A stretch of 64,000 nucleotides of DNA, taken from the NCBI GenBank assembly GCA_022496805.1, contig CM040085.1:48885811-48949810 (forward strand), written 5' to 3'. Below are positions 36,382-46,824 of this stretch, one piece after another. Each line of letters opens with the position of its first letter. The stretch's first letter is position 1. The stretch is from Pohlia nutans (Eukaryota; Streptophyta; Bryopsida; Bryales; Mniaceae). Made by a program: the position numbers and the translations under genes. The notes under the pieces are model-generated. The model was not told the origin of the DNA and searched no databases. It worked only from the letters and a program-made list of their open reading frames with translations.

Positions 36382-36950
36382 CCCCTAAACGTCCTCACCT
36401 ATGTCCAGTTTAGGCAGTTTTGCAAAGATGCATTATAATATGCAATTACTATGAATATTTAGAACTTCATGTATGAATAAAAGTTATACATTTTTAATTT
36501 TAGATTCTATCTATACAGTCAGATCTATGACTACTATCACTAATCTTTTTTAATAAATTTTGAAACATAAAATAAAAAATTACTTTGTAATTCAATTACG
36601 AATAAGATATTGACAATATGTGGATGAAAATTGTTGTGATGGGTTATAATGTAGTACTTTAAGTGTAGTGATTTTTGGAGATTTTTTGGATGCTTGATTT
36701 TAATAGTTTTTTTTTTCATGAACACTTTTAGACCAAAATCTTCAAGATTTTTGGTGCAACACTACAACACAAAATGAGGCATAATTTTTTCAAAAATGAT
36801 TTCCTTTTTGATCGGATCACACATATATGAAGTTAACTTCCTATAAAAAATTCAGTAAAAAAAACACACCACAAAAAGTGCATGACGGATAAGAAAATAC
36901 GGATGAAATCTGTACATCAGGCCCAAAACGCCTGCTTGGGCAGTTAGGGG
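36382..36950 (+). mobile_element. TTAA-flanked MITE, copy 3
   Basis: 569 bp between TTAA at 36378-36381 and 36951-36954. Ends are CCCCTAAACGTCC and GGCAGTTAGGGG. The interior is collinear with copy 2. 36955-37361 shows no gene. Confidence 0.8.
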
Positions 36951-37361
36951 TTAAAGAGCAAACCAACTTCCTTCACCAGCTCTTGGACCAGGTACTTTGA
37001 CCAGATAAACCTCTATATGCCTAGAGTGCTCTCTGATGTTGTTTTTAAAATTATTACATGAAATACAATAAATTGCATTTATGGGAGCTTCTGAAATTGG
37101 AATGGGTTGTAAATATGTAATGCAAATTGTCAATTATTATGATTTCCTAAAAACAGTAAAAGTATAAACAGATTAGTAAAAGAAAGCTGAGTGTGGAAAA
37201 TATACTTTACATTGAAGTCAACAATAATGGAAATGACAATAGAAGATTATATATTAATATAAAAGCCAAATGGCTGAAAAAAATCATGCGTTATTAATAT
37301 TCATCGAACGAGTACGTCTACGCTGACTATCATGAGTAATTTTACCGCCTGCCTCAACCTC

Positions 37362-40300
37362 TTAATCTATCGCGAGCTTCTTTTCAACGTGGTCTTGACA
37401 TGGTTTCCAATTGTCATCATCATCGGCCTTTCGTTTCCCCTTGCGAGAACGATCCATATCCACCTCTTTCGCCTTAAAAACCTCCATGTACTTCTCCACA
37501 CGACCGACCACGTCCGCTACAACTTCCTCATTTTTTAGAAATGCCGTGGACGTTGATGCGTTATTGGCTAGCATATGACGTCGCCAAGTTTCGATGACAT
37601 CATTGATCTTTCTATCAAATGCACAAGCAACATCCGCATAGGAATTTTCCTCATCAACAAACATGTCCTCAGTCGTTGTAGCACGAAGCTTAGCCGCCTC
37701 CTCCAACTTTGAAAGGACCAGAGCTCTACCAATCAATGTACGGTCATACGTTGAGTACGCTCCAATGTCCTCCAAAGTTGCGACAAAACACCTCCCGGTC
37801 CGCCTCGTTATCAATTGCACGTGCTCGCACTTCGACTTCGTAATCTCGGGTCATCCAAAAAAGAGGATCAACATCCATAACAATGTGTTCCTCACTATTT
37901 AGTACTTCCACATGGTACAAGCCGTGGCAGTTGAAGTCAACATCCCATACCAATGGTTGACCCCAATTCTTGTAATTCAGAAATTTCTTTGGTAGTTGAT
38001 CCAGAGGAAGGTTCCACTGGTTGTACTCATGACCAGATGGCATAACGGCGCGAAGTCCCATCATTTCGTAGAATCTGACATGTATAGGAGATTGGCACTG
38101 GGGACAATAGGAGCGCCGTAAGCAATGTTCCGCAATGCACTTAACGTGAAACGTATGGGAACATTGTCCTAGTTGGATTGCTCCTTCTGGACCAAAACCA
38201 TATTGACACAAGCAACATGTTTCTTTCAGAAAGGCGGGAGCTGGATCACACGTATGAACCACCGTCTTCTCTTTCTCCAATAAATGCGAGGAAAACATGT
38301 TATATGGCATCCACCCTTCTTCAATCGCCGAAGCCCAGTCAATGTTGTCGAACATAGAACCCTGGAACCCATGTGTCCGTCCCATCATCAAGTCAACATC
38401 ACCCCACGCGGTGAACTCTGTGAGTGCACGCGCTCCGGGCACCGCGGCTTGTCGCTCAAATAAGTCTTTCACCCTCCTCAATGCCCTCAGGTGAGTATAG
38501 AGATCCCCACTTTTCTCGCTCCCATATTTGAACAGAAAACCCAATTGCCTCTCGACCAATTCATCCACATCCATTAATTGGTGGACATAACTCAACCAAG
38601 GCAGGCTATGCTCTTTCCGTATCGGTATCTTTATATCACTGGTAGTTTTCCAGAAGTCTAGTTCAGTCACAGCTATATCCCTGTCAATCTATGCTTGGAG
38701 CAATTGTTGTCTCAACGTCTCGATCTCTTGGTTGCTGGCTTCACCCTCCTCGGTTGGTGGTCTGGTCCAGGGTTGACTATCCAGCATTTTTTGTACAACT
38801 ACTACCTCGGCTACACGTGGACGATGTACCATAGTATCCGCCGATTGTTCATGGTTGTCACCGTCCGAAGTCTTCGCATCAAAGGGAAGAAAGAACTGAT
38901 CCGATGGAGCTAGAGTTTCTTCAACTATTGCTTCGTCCGAAGTGTTGGCAACAAATGGAAGAGACAACTGGTCCGATGGGGCAAGAGTTTCTTCAAGCAT
39001 TGCTTCGTCCAAAGTCTTGGCATCAAAGGGAAGAGACAACTGATCCGATGGGGTGAGAGTATCTTCGACTATTGCTTCGTCCGAGGTCTCGGCAACAAAT
39101 GGAAGAGACAACTGGTCCGATGGGGCATGAGTTTCTTCAAGTACTGCTTCGTCCGAAGTCTTGGCAACAAATGGAAGAGACAACTGCTCCGATGGGGCGA
39201 GAGTTTCTTCAAGTATTGCTCTAGTTGATGATTCTTTGTGTTTCATCAACTCTTCAATCATAGTGGTGAGATGCAACTCCTTGAAATAGTTGAGTACATG
39301 GGTTGCACGCAATTCGTCCTGGAAATCCCACGCCATCTGCTCAAATTTATTTGCACGTTCCTCTGCATCTGCTACTTGTTTCTTGGTGAGCTCTTGAACA
39401 CGCTGAACACCCGTGTAAATGGACATTTGTTTTTCAATCGATTGGATGGAGTTTATAAGCTGTGGTGCCAACTTATGAAGGAAATGTGTTACGTCCATGG
39501 ATCGTACCAAGTTTTGATACAATCCCTTCGAAAGATTTCTCAACGTACCAAGATCACGTGCAAGGTCCGGTGGAACCTGTTCGGCCCGACTCCACTGCTC
39601 TTCTTCTGCATTTGGGCCCGGCATTGGAACTTCCTTCACGAACGCATCGAATGCATTCCCTATATTGCCTATAGTCGTTGTCTTTGTCTTAGACGGCCTA
39701 CATGTTCCCCATACACCATCTACTAGAATTTCTGGATCCGAGTCATCCAATGCATTTTTCTCGTTGGGAGCCTGAGGAGAGACTACAGTTGCACTGCTTG
39801 GACCAACATGGTCCAATGCAACCGTCATGGTCCAATTCGGTCCGATGGAATACTTTTCTTCGCGGACTTCTTCGGAAATGTTATCCGGCTCCAACTTCTG
39901 TTTCCCTTTTGAACCTGCAGTTGCGTCAATTGGCGTGGATGGATTTTGCAACAACTGTTCCACCTCCTTCTTACACGGAATCGATGGAATCGTGCTAGTT
40001 GCAGTTGACTGAAGAGTTGTAGTTTCGACTTTGTTTTCCTCTGGTTCAACTTTGACTTGGACTTTGTTTTCCACCCGTTCAGCATGGACTGAGTTTTCCT
40101 CCTGTTCAACTTTGACTTGGTTTTCGACCCGTTCAACTTTGACTATGTTTTCCACCCCTTCATTCAACTTTTCCAAAGCGGCCTTAGGTTGTCTCCGTAA
40201 TTTGGTGGTCTTTGGTTTTACTTCCACCCGACCTGAGCTGCTTGCAGACTTCTTATACGGTTTCTTCAAAGAGACCAACATCTCTCTTGTGCTTGTGCTT

Positions 40301-40799
40301 GATGGATCCTACAAATCAGGAATATCCCGCTGCCCATCTTCTAACTGAAGTGGAAATGTGATAATTGTAGGGTAAGTACTCCAATCCACCTTGCGCTTCA
40401 ATTTGAGTTCCACGTAGACCATTGCTAGTAAGTTATAGTTGAATACCCCCTTGGACCTGAGACGGGCCCAAACATTGCCCTCCATACCTCTTCCGCTCGG
40501 TGAAGGAAATGATCGTCATTGCACAACCATGGCTTGCACGTAAAGGACCTTGTAATTACCGGGAATTCATACCTCGGCCAAAATTTAGCAACGTGGTACA
40601 TTTTGACGTATTGCTTGATTGTCTTGGAAGACCAGTATTCTTCATCATGTACTTCCCATCCTGGATCAGCAACAACATCTGGGTCGTCCAATGCCTCGTA
40701 ATCGAGCGCTTGAGGAGCCCCCTTGCGCTTGTTCTTCCTAAGTTCAGCATCAGTATTCGCAGACTGGGGCTGTTTGGGAACTTCACCTTCATTTGCCAT
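37362..40799 (-). pseudogene. RING-H2 / coiled-coil protein, hAT cargo (interrupted frame)
   Basis: One gene read through four lesions: a frameshift near 40455, TAG at 40311-40309, TAG at 38691-38689 and a frameshift near 37790. The two TAGs are in phase with the flanking frame. N-terminus MANEGEVPKQPQ (40799), then the domain shared with the UIM protein (DPDVVADPGW, YVKMYHVAKFWPR, HFLHRAEEVW, NLLAMVYVELK, KVDWSTY). Next are Val/Glu/Asn-rich short repeats, a coiled coil, and five 24-residue repeats around APSDQLSLPF (38893-39237). C-terminal RING-H2: CCLCQYGF, CSHTFHVKC, CPQCQSP (DNA 38090-38220), the zinc-ligand pattern of E3 ubiquitin ligases. The tail has KRKADDDD, nuclear-signal-like. Total about 1,140 codons. 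Introns instead of lesions cannot be fully excluded. Confidence 0.72.
38893..39237 (-). repeat. Five 72-bp coding tandem repeats
   Basis: Each unit encodes about 24 residues of the form (S/L)DEAxLEETLAPSDQLSLPFxAxT. Variation between units is mostly single substitutions, and the period is a multiple of three, so repeat number can change without frameshift. Confidence 0.85.
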
Positions 40800-40834
40800 T
40801 ACTCTGCGATAAGCGAATCAATCGTGTGGAAATA

Positions 40835-40945
40835 CTGTGACGAAATCCCGCGAAAAGGTGAATCAACAGCGTAGAAAATCCGTGACGAAATACCGCGAAA
40901 ACGTGAATAAACCGTCCGTGTGAAAATGCCGCGAAAATGTGAATC
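40835..40945. repeat. Three short tandem units upstream of the RING gene
   Basis: CGTGACGAAATMCCGCGAAAA-GTGAATCAA-type units are repeated about three times between the RING gene start and the hairpin at 40958. Possibly promoter sequence. Confidence 0.5.
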
Positions 40946-40957
40946 AAATGGTAGTAG

Positions 40958-40998
40958 ATGCTTATTGTGACCAACCAATGATTGGTCACAATAAGCAT
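40958..40998. promoter_or_regulatory. Perfect 17-bp-arm hairpin between divergent genes
   Basis: ATGCTTATTGTGACCAA (40958-40974), loop CCAATGA, then the exact reverse complement (40982-40998). It lies between the divergent RING gene (start 40799) and transposase gene (start 41811). Regulatory function is inference from position and perfection. Confidence 0.55.
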
Positions 40999-41099
40999 AT
41001 GACCTCTCACGTCCGAGTAAAATAAGGCCAAGAAGTCCTCAAAAGGAATTACTTGCCGCCTGATTTTGGGGTGAGAAGTGAGAGCAAATGAGCCTAAAC

Positions 41100-41525
41100 G
41101 TCCCTTCTATAGTCGCGTCCGCCCCCCCCGTCCGCCCGCCCAAATCTGATCGGACGGCCGAACCGGCCCGTCCGCCCGCGACGACCATCCGATCTGTGTT
41201 GTCTGCCCGATTTGTGCCGTCCGATCTGGGGCGTCCGATCGGGCTACGGCGGCCGGCCCTAAAACTGTCCGAACCCTAACCCGTCCGCTCCTATCCGGTC
41301 CGTCCGATGCAGCCCGTGCGATCCGGCCGTCCGATCCAGCGCGTACCCTAAACCCGTCCGATCGAACGCGTCCGATGCAGCCCGTCCGATCCAGCCCGTC
41401 CGAACCAGCGCGCCCGATCCAGCCCGTCCGATCCAGCGCGTCCGATCCAGCCCGTCCGATCCAGCGCGCCCGATCCAGCCCGTCCGATCCAGCCCGTTTG
41501 ATCCAGCCCGCCCGATCTATTGTTC
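41100..41525. repeat. Internal GTCCG array upstream of the hAT transposase
   Basis: 14-bp tandem GTCCGATCCAGCSC (about 41280-41520), preceded by looser CCGTCCGCCC motifs. It lies in the shared upstream region of the RING gene and the transposase gene. Confidence 0.8.
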
Positions 41526-41810
41526 CTAAACGGCTAGTTCAACGGCTATTTCACCAAATGGTAGTATAAATCATGAAGGTTTTCGTTTGGTGAGTTCATT
41601 CGAACTCACCAATTGTCAAGTGCTAGGGCAACATTTTGTATCCCTTGCTTGACCATTAACGAGTTTGAATGTGCGGTTGGCAAATTCTTATTGGAATTTG
41701 ATAACTCTTGTATTTAGACAAACTTTTTTCCGTCACACGACTATGTGGTATTGCATGCTGTCATTTACAACTGCTGGGTAGCTGAACGTCGACCTTCTCA
41801 GCCTTTCAAG

Positions 41811-44633
41811 ATGCCTAGCAATTGGGAAGACTGGTACGTGGATATAGTCCCTGGAAAAGTGAAGTGTTTATCATGTGGATCAGTTTTTGCAAAGAAGGCG
41901 GCGAGGATGTTGAGTCACCTTGGATACCGGAACGAATCCAGAAATCGTGACACGGGCGTATCTCTATGCAAGAGATTGACATCTCAAATCAGAGGGGTTT
42001 TTCTGAATTGTAAAAGAAATCCTCCGAAGCGTCCAAATCGAGATCATTCTGATGAATGTCGCACTCCGAGAGCGGGAAATACGGATATCATGGAAGTGAT
42101 GGAAATTTGCACACTACAATCAACAGATCGAGAATCACGCAAAGGACCACTAGAGATTCTAATTCACAGGTCTGCTTCTAATACAACTGAAACTAATGCG
42201 AGCAGACGACCATCAACGGAACGTGATAGTGCAATTGGTAGGGTTGGCCGTCCATTGCGACAAGCGGGCATATCAGAGGGTTTTCAGGAAGAGAAACGAA
42301 GGGAGTTGGACAAGTTATGGGCAAAGTTTTTTTACGAAGCTAATATACCTTTCTCGATTGCACGAAATTCAACTTTCAAGGAGGCGATACGGAGAACTTC
42401 TGATTTTCGTGCACCGTACGCACCACCCTCTTACAATGATTTACGGAAGAAACTCTTGGTGCAAGCCAAGAATGAACTCGGGGCGGTGTTGGAAGGTAAA
42501 ATGGCTAATAGCGTTTGCAAGTTTGGAGCCACTTTGACATTTGATGGATGGAGCTCGTGCACAAACCAACCCTTATTCAATGCAATGATAGTGTCTCTAG
42601 TAGGAGAGCATTTTCTTGGATCAGTAGACATTTCGGGACATACGAAGACTGCAGCGTACCAAGCATCAATTATAGAGAAGTTCATCGAGGACGTTGGCTC
42701 GCAGAACGTGGTGCAAATTGCAACGGACAATGCATCTGTCATGAAGGCAGCAGCGGAGATCATAACCAACAAATATGATCACATCTATTTCCAAGGGTGT
42801 GCTGTGCATGCAATGAACCTCTTATTGGGGGACATCGCAAAGGCAAAGTGGATAACTGAGGTGTTGAAGAAGGCCCGGACGATCGTGACGTTCATAAAGA
42901 AGAGACACATGCCTCTTGCAGTATTTCGAAAGCACGAGAAGAAGTACAGCCTAGTATTGGCAGGGAAAACTAAATTTGGATCCAATTTTATGATGGTGGA
43001 TCGATTACTCAAAGTCAGACAAGCCTTAGAGCAGTCTGTGGTGGACGAACAGTGGACGTCTTATGTCACCACTCTCAGAGACGACAGAAAGAAAAAAGCG
43101 CGCACTATGTCTCGAGACGTGAAAAAGAACATTTTGGACGATCACTTCTGGCAACGGTGTACTAACTTTCAAGAGGTGGTTGCACTGTTGATGTATGCTT
43201 TGCGAGACTTTGACAGTGGGGAACCTGGTATGGGCAAAATCCGACACATCTTTCGTAATGTGGAGAAACACATTGAAAGGGTGGGAGATGAGTTCTTTAC
43301 CTTTGACGGTGAAGAAAGCATTGACGTGGAGAAGCACTTCCGCGAGCGATGGGCATTGGTCAGAACGGATTTACACGATGCGGGCGCACTTTTGAATCCT
43401 TATTTGTTACACGATAAGGAACTGGCGAATGACTTGGATGCCATTACAGCATGCAAGCGTGTGCTTGGGAAATTATGTTCTCCAGAAACATATCCGGATG
43501 TGGTGCTAGAGTTTTTGGCATTTCGTCACAAGGAACCCCCCATCCACAATATGTTGGATCCGAAACAACAGAAGTGTTCGCCTCATGCATGGTGGGATTT
43601 TGAAGGGGCATGTGGAAAACTCATTGCACCAATAGCACGGAGGATCCTAGCCCAAAACGTGTCATCGTCATCATGCGAACGCAATTGGAGTAGTTATTCT
43701 TTCGTGCACAACAGGTCTCGGAATCGCCTCCAAAAAAAGAGGGCTGAAGATTTAGTGTACGTGTACACAAATTCAAAGCTCCTCGCGAAGGCAAAGCGAA
43801 AGGATGAGAAGAAGTGGTACAACGAAAATGTATCATCAGAAGATTCTGATTCCGCTTTAGAGGGAGAGGATGGAGATGATGGACTCGATTGGATGGTAAA
43901 TCATGCATCTGACGATGATCGGTGGGCTGATGTGCCTCGTGATGATCCGATGGACGATTGGAGTGACCAACTCTCTCCAGAAAGGCTTGAACCCTCTGAA
44001 CCAAGATATGGTAATTCAAGCAACGATGTATACGATTTTGCTGAGGATGGAGAGGAGGGCAATCACGTGCAAGTATTAAATGCCAACGATACTGGTGTAT
44101 ATGTTAGGGAGGAGAAGAATTCTACGCCGGAACGGGGTGAAGAAGAAGGGCACAAACGTGGTGAAGATAGTGGTACGAAGATTGACACAGTGCAAGAAGG
44201 TATTTCGAAGGACCCCAAAGATTCTGAGTTGGAGCTCTCAAATGGGCGAAAGTCCACAATGGTGGACAATGGTCATCCTAAATGGAAAGCCATAGAGGAA
44301 CAATTTGGTCCAATTAGTAAGAGTCCATTGAAAATTGTAGACAGAGATTCTTCTCGTCTTGAAGACCAAATTCAGAGCACCACTCTTGCCTCTAGATCCT
44401 TATTTGATAATTCAAAAACACCAACAAACAGAGTTCCATTGACCTCTTCAACGGGATTGGTATCCCTTTCCAGAACACTGCATGGACGTATCAGAGAATC
44501 GGACGTAGATTCAGAAAGTGACGGAAATTTGCCTTTAGCAGTGGCAATAGTAAGAAACCATTCAGGTGTGCCTCCAAGGCACAATCACCGCCCAATGGAG
44601 AAAAGAACAGACAAGGAGACACTTGGGGGCTAG
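41811..44633 (+). CDS. hAT transposase
   Basis: The preferred start MPSNWEDWYVD (41811) gives 940 residues; an ATG at 41745 would add 22. N-terminal BED-like zinc finger (CLSC at ~19-22, H at ~36), then a DUF659-type RNase-H region: LTFDGWSS (first Asp), IATDNASVM (second Asp), GCAVHAMNL. C-terminal hAT dimerisation block: HAWWDFEG, SSCERNWSSYSF (catalytic Glu), RLQKKRAEDLVYV. A long acidic, disordered tail follows. The frame stops at TAG 44631 but continues in the same phase for 94 more codons (LKRKRP nuclear-type signal, acidic end) to TGA at 44913-44915. The TAG therefore probably truncates only the tail. All catalytic residues are present, so this copy may still be active. Confidence 0.9.
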   Translation: MPSNWEDWYVDIVPGKVKCLSCGSVFAKKAARMLSHLGYRNESRNRDTGVSLCKRLTSQIRGVFLNCKRNPPKRPNRDHSDECRTPRAGNTDIMEVMEICTLQSTDRESRKGPLEILIHRSASNTTETNASRRPSTERDSAIGRVGRPLRQAGISEGFQEEKRRELDKLWAKFFYEANIPFSIARNSTFKEAIRRTSDFRAPYAPPSYNDLRKKLLVQAKNELGAVLEGKMANSVCKFGATLTFDGWSSCTNQPLFNAMIVSLVGEHFLGSVDISGHTKTAAYQASIIEKFIEDVGSQNVVQIATDNASVMKAAAEIITNKYDHIYFQGCAVHAMNLLLGDIAKAKWITEVLKKARTIVTFIKKRHMPLAVFRKHEKKYSLVLAGKTKFGSNFMMVDRLLKVRQALEQSVVDEQWTSYVTTLRDDRKKKARTMSRDVKKNILDDHFWQRCTNFQEVVALLMYALRDFDSGEPGMGKIRHIFRNVEKHIERVGDEFFTFDGEESIDVEKHFRERWALVRTDLHDAGALLNPYLLHDKELANDLDAITACKRVLGKLCSPETYPDVVLEFLAFRHKEPPIHNMLDPKQQKCSPHAWWDFEGACGKLIAPIARRILAQNVSSSSCERNWSSYSFVHNRSRNRLQKKRAEDLVYVYTNSKLLAKAKRKDEKKWYNENVSSEDSDSALEGEDGDDGLDWMVNHASDDDRWADVPRDDPMDDWSDQLSPERLEPSEPRYGNSSNDVYDFAEDGEEGNHVQVLNANDTGVYVREEKNSTPERGEEEGHKRGEDSGTKIDTVQEGISKDPKDSELELSNGRKSTMVDNGHPKWKAIEEQFGPISKSPLKIVDRDSSRLEDQIQSTTLASRSLFDNSKTPTNRVPLTSSTGLVSLSRTLHGRIRESDVDSESDGNLPLAVAIVRNHSGVPPRHNHRPMEKRTDKETLGG

Positions 44634-44915
44634 AAACATATAGCATCAAGTACAGAGAAATTTGGCCCAACTACAAATGGCAACCTTAAACGAAAAAGGC
44701 CCATGCAACCATTTGCTGTTTCTCCGCCAAAGCAGGGAGTACGTGCCAAAAACCCCCTTGACGCGAGTGGATCCATGCGGAAAATGAAGAGTATCCAACG
44801 AGCATTCAAGGAGACCAAGGGAAATGAGTATTACTCTAGTGACGACGAGTCATGTGATCCAGATGACAGTAGCGGAGCAGAGGTGAAAGGAGATTCTGAT
44901 TACAAAGAAGATTGA
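44634..44915 (+). pseudogene. In-phase C-terminal tail of the hAT transposase beyond TAG
   Basis: Same reading phase as the transposase, no further stop until TGA 44913-44915. Contains NLKRKRPMQPF and an Asp/Glu/Ser-rich end. Read as the tail removed by a CAG-to-TAG change. 44916-45344 is AT-rich with no gene. Confidence 0.65.
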
Positions 44916-45344
44916 AAATTCAATAGCATTTATGTATTTTCTTAGAGTATATTTTATAAGATATTCTGATATTCAGTAATTGTAGTTGAGTGGATAGTAG
45001 ATGGATTTTATAAATATATATTTATATGGTGAATGAATGGCAATATTCTACTCACGTGTTCTTTTAGGAATGTTTTTGAGTTACGAAATATAAAATATAC
45101 AAGTGTTCGTTCCAAGTCTTAATGATTGTCATGTGAATGGTATAATACATTTCATTTCTTTTTATGTTTTATGTTATTGGAACAAGTGGGGCTTTATCCC
45201 GCTGAACAAATTCGCTATATTTTTTTACAAAGAGGGCCACAGTGACTTATTGAGAATCTAATATGTTTTCTCCGCCACTTCAATTTGTTTGTTGTTTGAA
45301 ACGGCTTGCATAGTTCAGGGTTTAGGGGTTTACCTGCCTGCCCT

Positions 45345-45615
45345 GCCCTAGAACGGCCTGGCCGTCCTCTAGTTCTCTACGGGCCGTCCGGCCGACCGGC
45401 CGTCCGCTCGCGCCGTCCGCCAGGCCCATCGCTGGCCGTCCGCCATCCGCAAGGCCGTCCGCCTCGCCGTCCGCTACGCCGTCCGCCAGGGTAAAAAACG
45501 GCAGCGGTAAAGTAAATCGAGATTTACCCAGCGGACGCTACGTCCGGCCGTTCGGACGCTGACGTCCGGACGTCCGGACGTCAAATCGGACGCTTTTTGG
45601 TCCAAGGACGTCCAA
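45345..45615. repeat. Right subterminal GGACG array of the hAT
   Basis: GCCGTCCGCC units (45360-45490), then GGACGTCCGGACGTCC-type palindromic motifs up to 13 bp from the end. Read from the right end they parallel the left array, including a GTTTTTTACCC / GTTTTTTACCCC landmark shared by both sides. Confidence 0.85.
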
Positions 45616-45628
45616 AATGACAACCCTG

Positions 45629-45636
45629 CTCAAAGC
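45629..45636. repeat. Right 8-bp target duplication of the hAT element
   Basis: CTCAAAGC is identical to 24506-24513. The MULE-like frame resumes directly after it, in phase. Confidence 0.93.
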
Positions 45637-46824
45637 ATGACTTGAAGCTTGAGCGGGCAATGGCATCGCTCGATGGAAAGAAGATTGCCCAAGCCCTCAG
45701 CGAAATGTTGGGAACAGAGGATGTTTGTACACGAGTCCCTCATTTAGAAGAGGAGGAGCTCTTTGGATCGGTGAAAAGAAAGTTCGACCTCCCGGTTGGA
45801 TCGGAGGGTGATTCGCATCGCCCGGACAAAGTTAACTTCTCACATCCTCGAGTCCAAACAAAATCCGCTTCTGCAAGAGTGCAACTTCAACCGATTCCTG
45901 AGGTTATATACTTCTCCAATGCCACACATCATGCACGTGCAAGAAACCGACTGCAACGTCCACGAGTGGCACATTGCAAGAATTTCGCACAAGGCGAAGA
46001 ACAAGTGCCACGCTGTTCAAGCCCAAACAAACATCAGGTGCAAGACGGTCATTGCCAAGGGTGGTAAGGCCACCGCTGCTCCCACGTACAAAGGTGAGAG
46101 GCAAGTTCCAACGTTTAGAGGAGCTCGACACAAAACCGAAGATTTCTGGTTTTGCCCTGATCAAATTGCTCGATGTGTCATGGGACCCAAGCGTGGACAC
46201 GTACTAATGCGACCCAACATCCCTGACATTTGGCCCGTTTTTGTGGGGACGGACCTTACACGTTCAGAAATTATGGAATTGGAAGAGGCTGGATTTCGAT
46301 TGCAAGCTAAAACCGCCATGTCACCTCGCCGCCTCTTTACGACCTCCAAGATTTTTGAGCCCGTGGTCTGGAATTACCCTCAACCGGCTCACGCAGATAA
46401 AGTTCCTTCTATTTGAGGTTGCAAGACCGTTCGACGCAGTCCTAAAGCTCCGTGTGAGGCCCATCGCAACCAATGGGAGAGTGCAAGGAACGTCAAGGCT
46501 ATAATCCAAGCAGTGAAGATCATTCCATATCCTGGACTTGGTGCAGTCATCACAAAGCAGTCTGGAGTGGAGCCAGATCAGAAAGTTTACAACGTCACGT
46601 TGTCTAACTTTCCATCGTGCACTTGCCCACAATTTGTTAGCATGAACGGTTCGAGTGTTGGCAAGCGTGGTGCTTATGTCAACTGCAAACACATCTATTA
46701 TGTATTTCGGTTCTTTTGCAAACTAGACTTTGATAATAACAAGTTCATGCATGCTCCTACCCTTAGCTTCAACGAAACAAAGAAGATTCTTGAAGCTGCT
46801 GAAATCATCAAAACAGCAGTTTAG
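45637..46824 (+). pseudogene. MULE-like transposase, 3' part with SWIM zinc finger
   Basis: Continues the frame broken at 24513. HDLKLERAMASLDGKK follows in phase, then a frameshift near 45830 leads to LQECNFNRFLRLY and CPDQIARCVMGPKRGH. TGA at 46414 interrupts, and the same frame resumes to a SWIM-type finger: CTCPQF (about 46619) and NCKHIYYVF (about 46682), the C-x-C...C-x-H pattern of MULE and related transposases. It ends at TAG 46822-46824. Together with 22067-24513 it makes one transposase gene decayed in several places and physically split by the hAT. 46825-47299 has a 22-bp poly(A) run (about 46948-46969) and no gene. Confidence 0.8.

Larger units (their letters stand above)
24514..45628. 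mobile_element. Giant (21,115-bp) hAT transposon with cargo genes
   Basis: Both ends begin CAGGGTTGT as inverted repeats and are flanked by the perfect 8-bp duplication CTCAAAGC. Deleting the element plus one duplication rejoins the MULE frame (...GKGPS then KHDLKLERAM...) without a shift. Subterminal GGACG/GGACGTCC arrays sit at both ends (24525-24960, 45345-45615), as expected for transposase binding sites in hAT elements. Inside: a near-complete hAT transposase on the plus strand, three cargo genes on the minus strand (kinase-like, UIM protein, RING-H2 protein), at least three TTAA-flanked MITEs, a long inverted repeat and microsatellites. Most hAT elements are a few kilobases, so the size and cargo are unusual. 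Confidence 0.9.
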
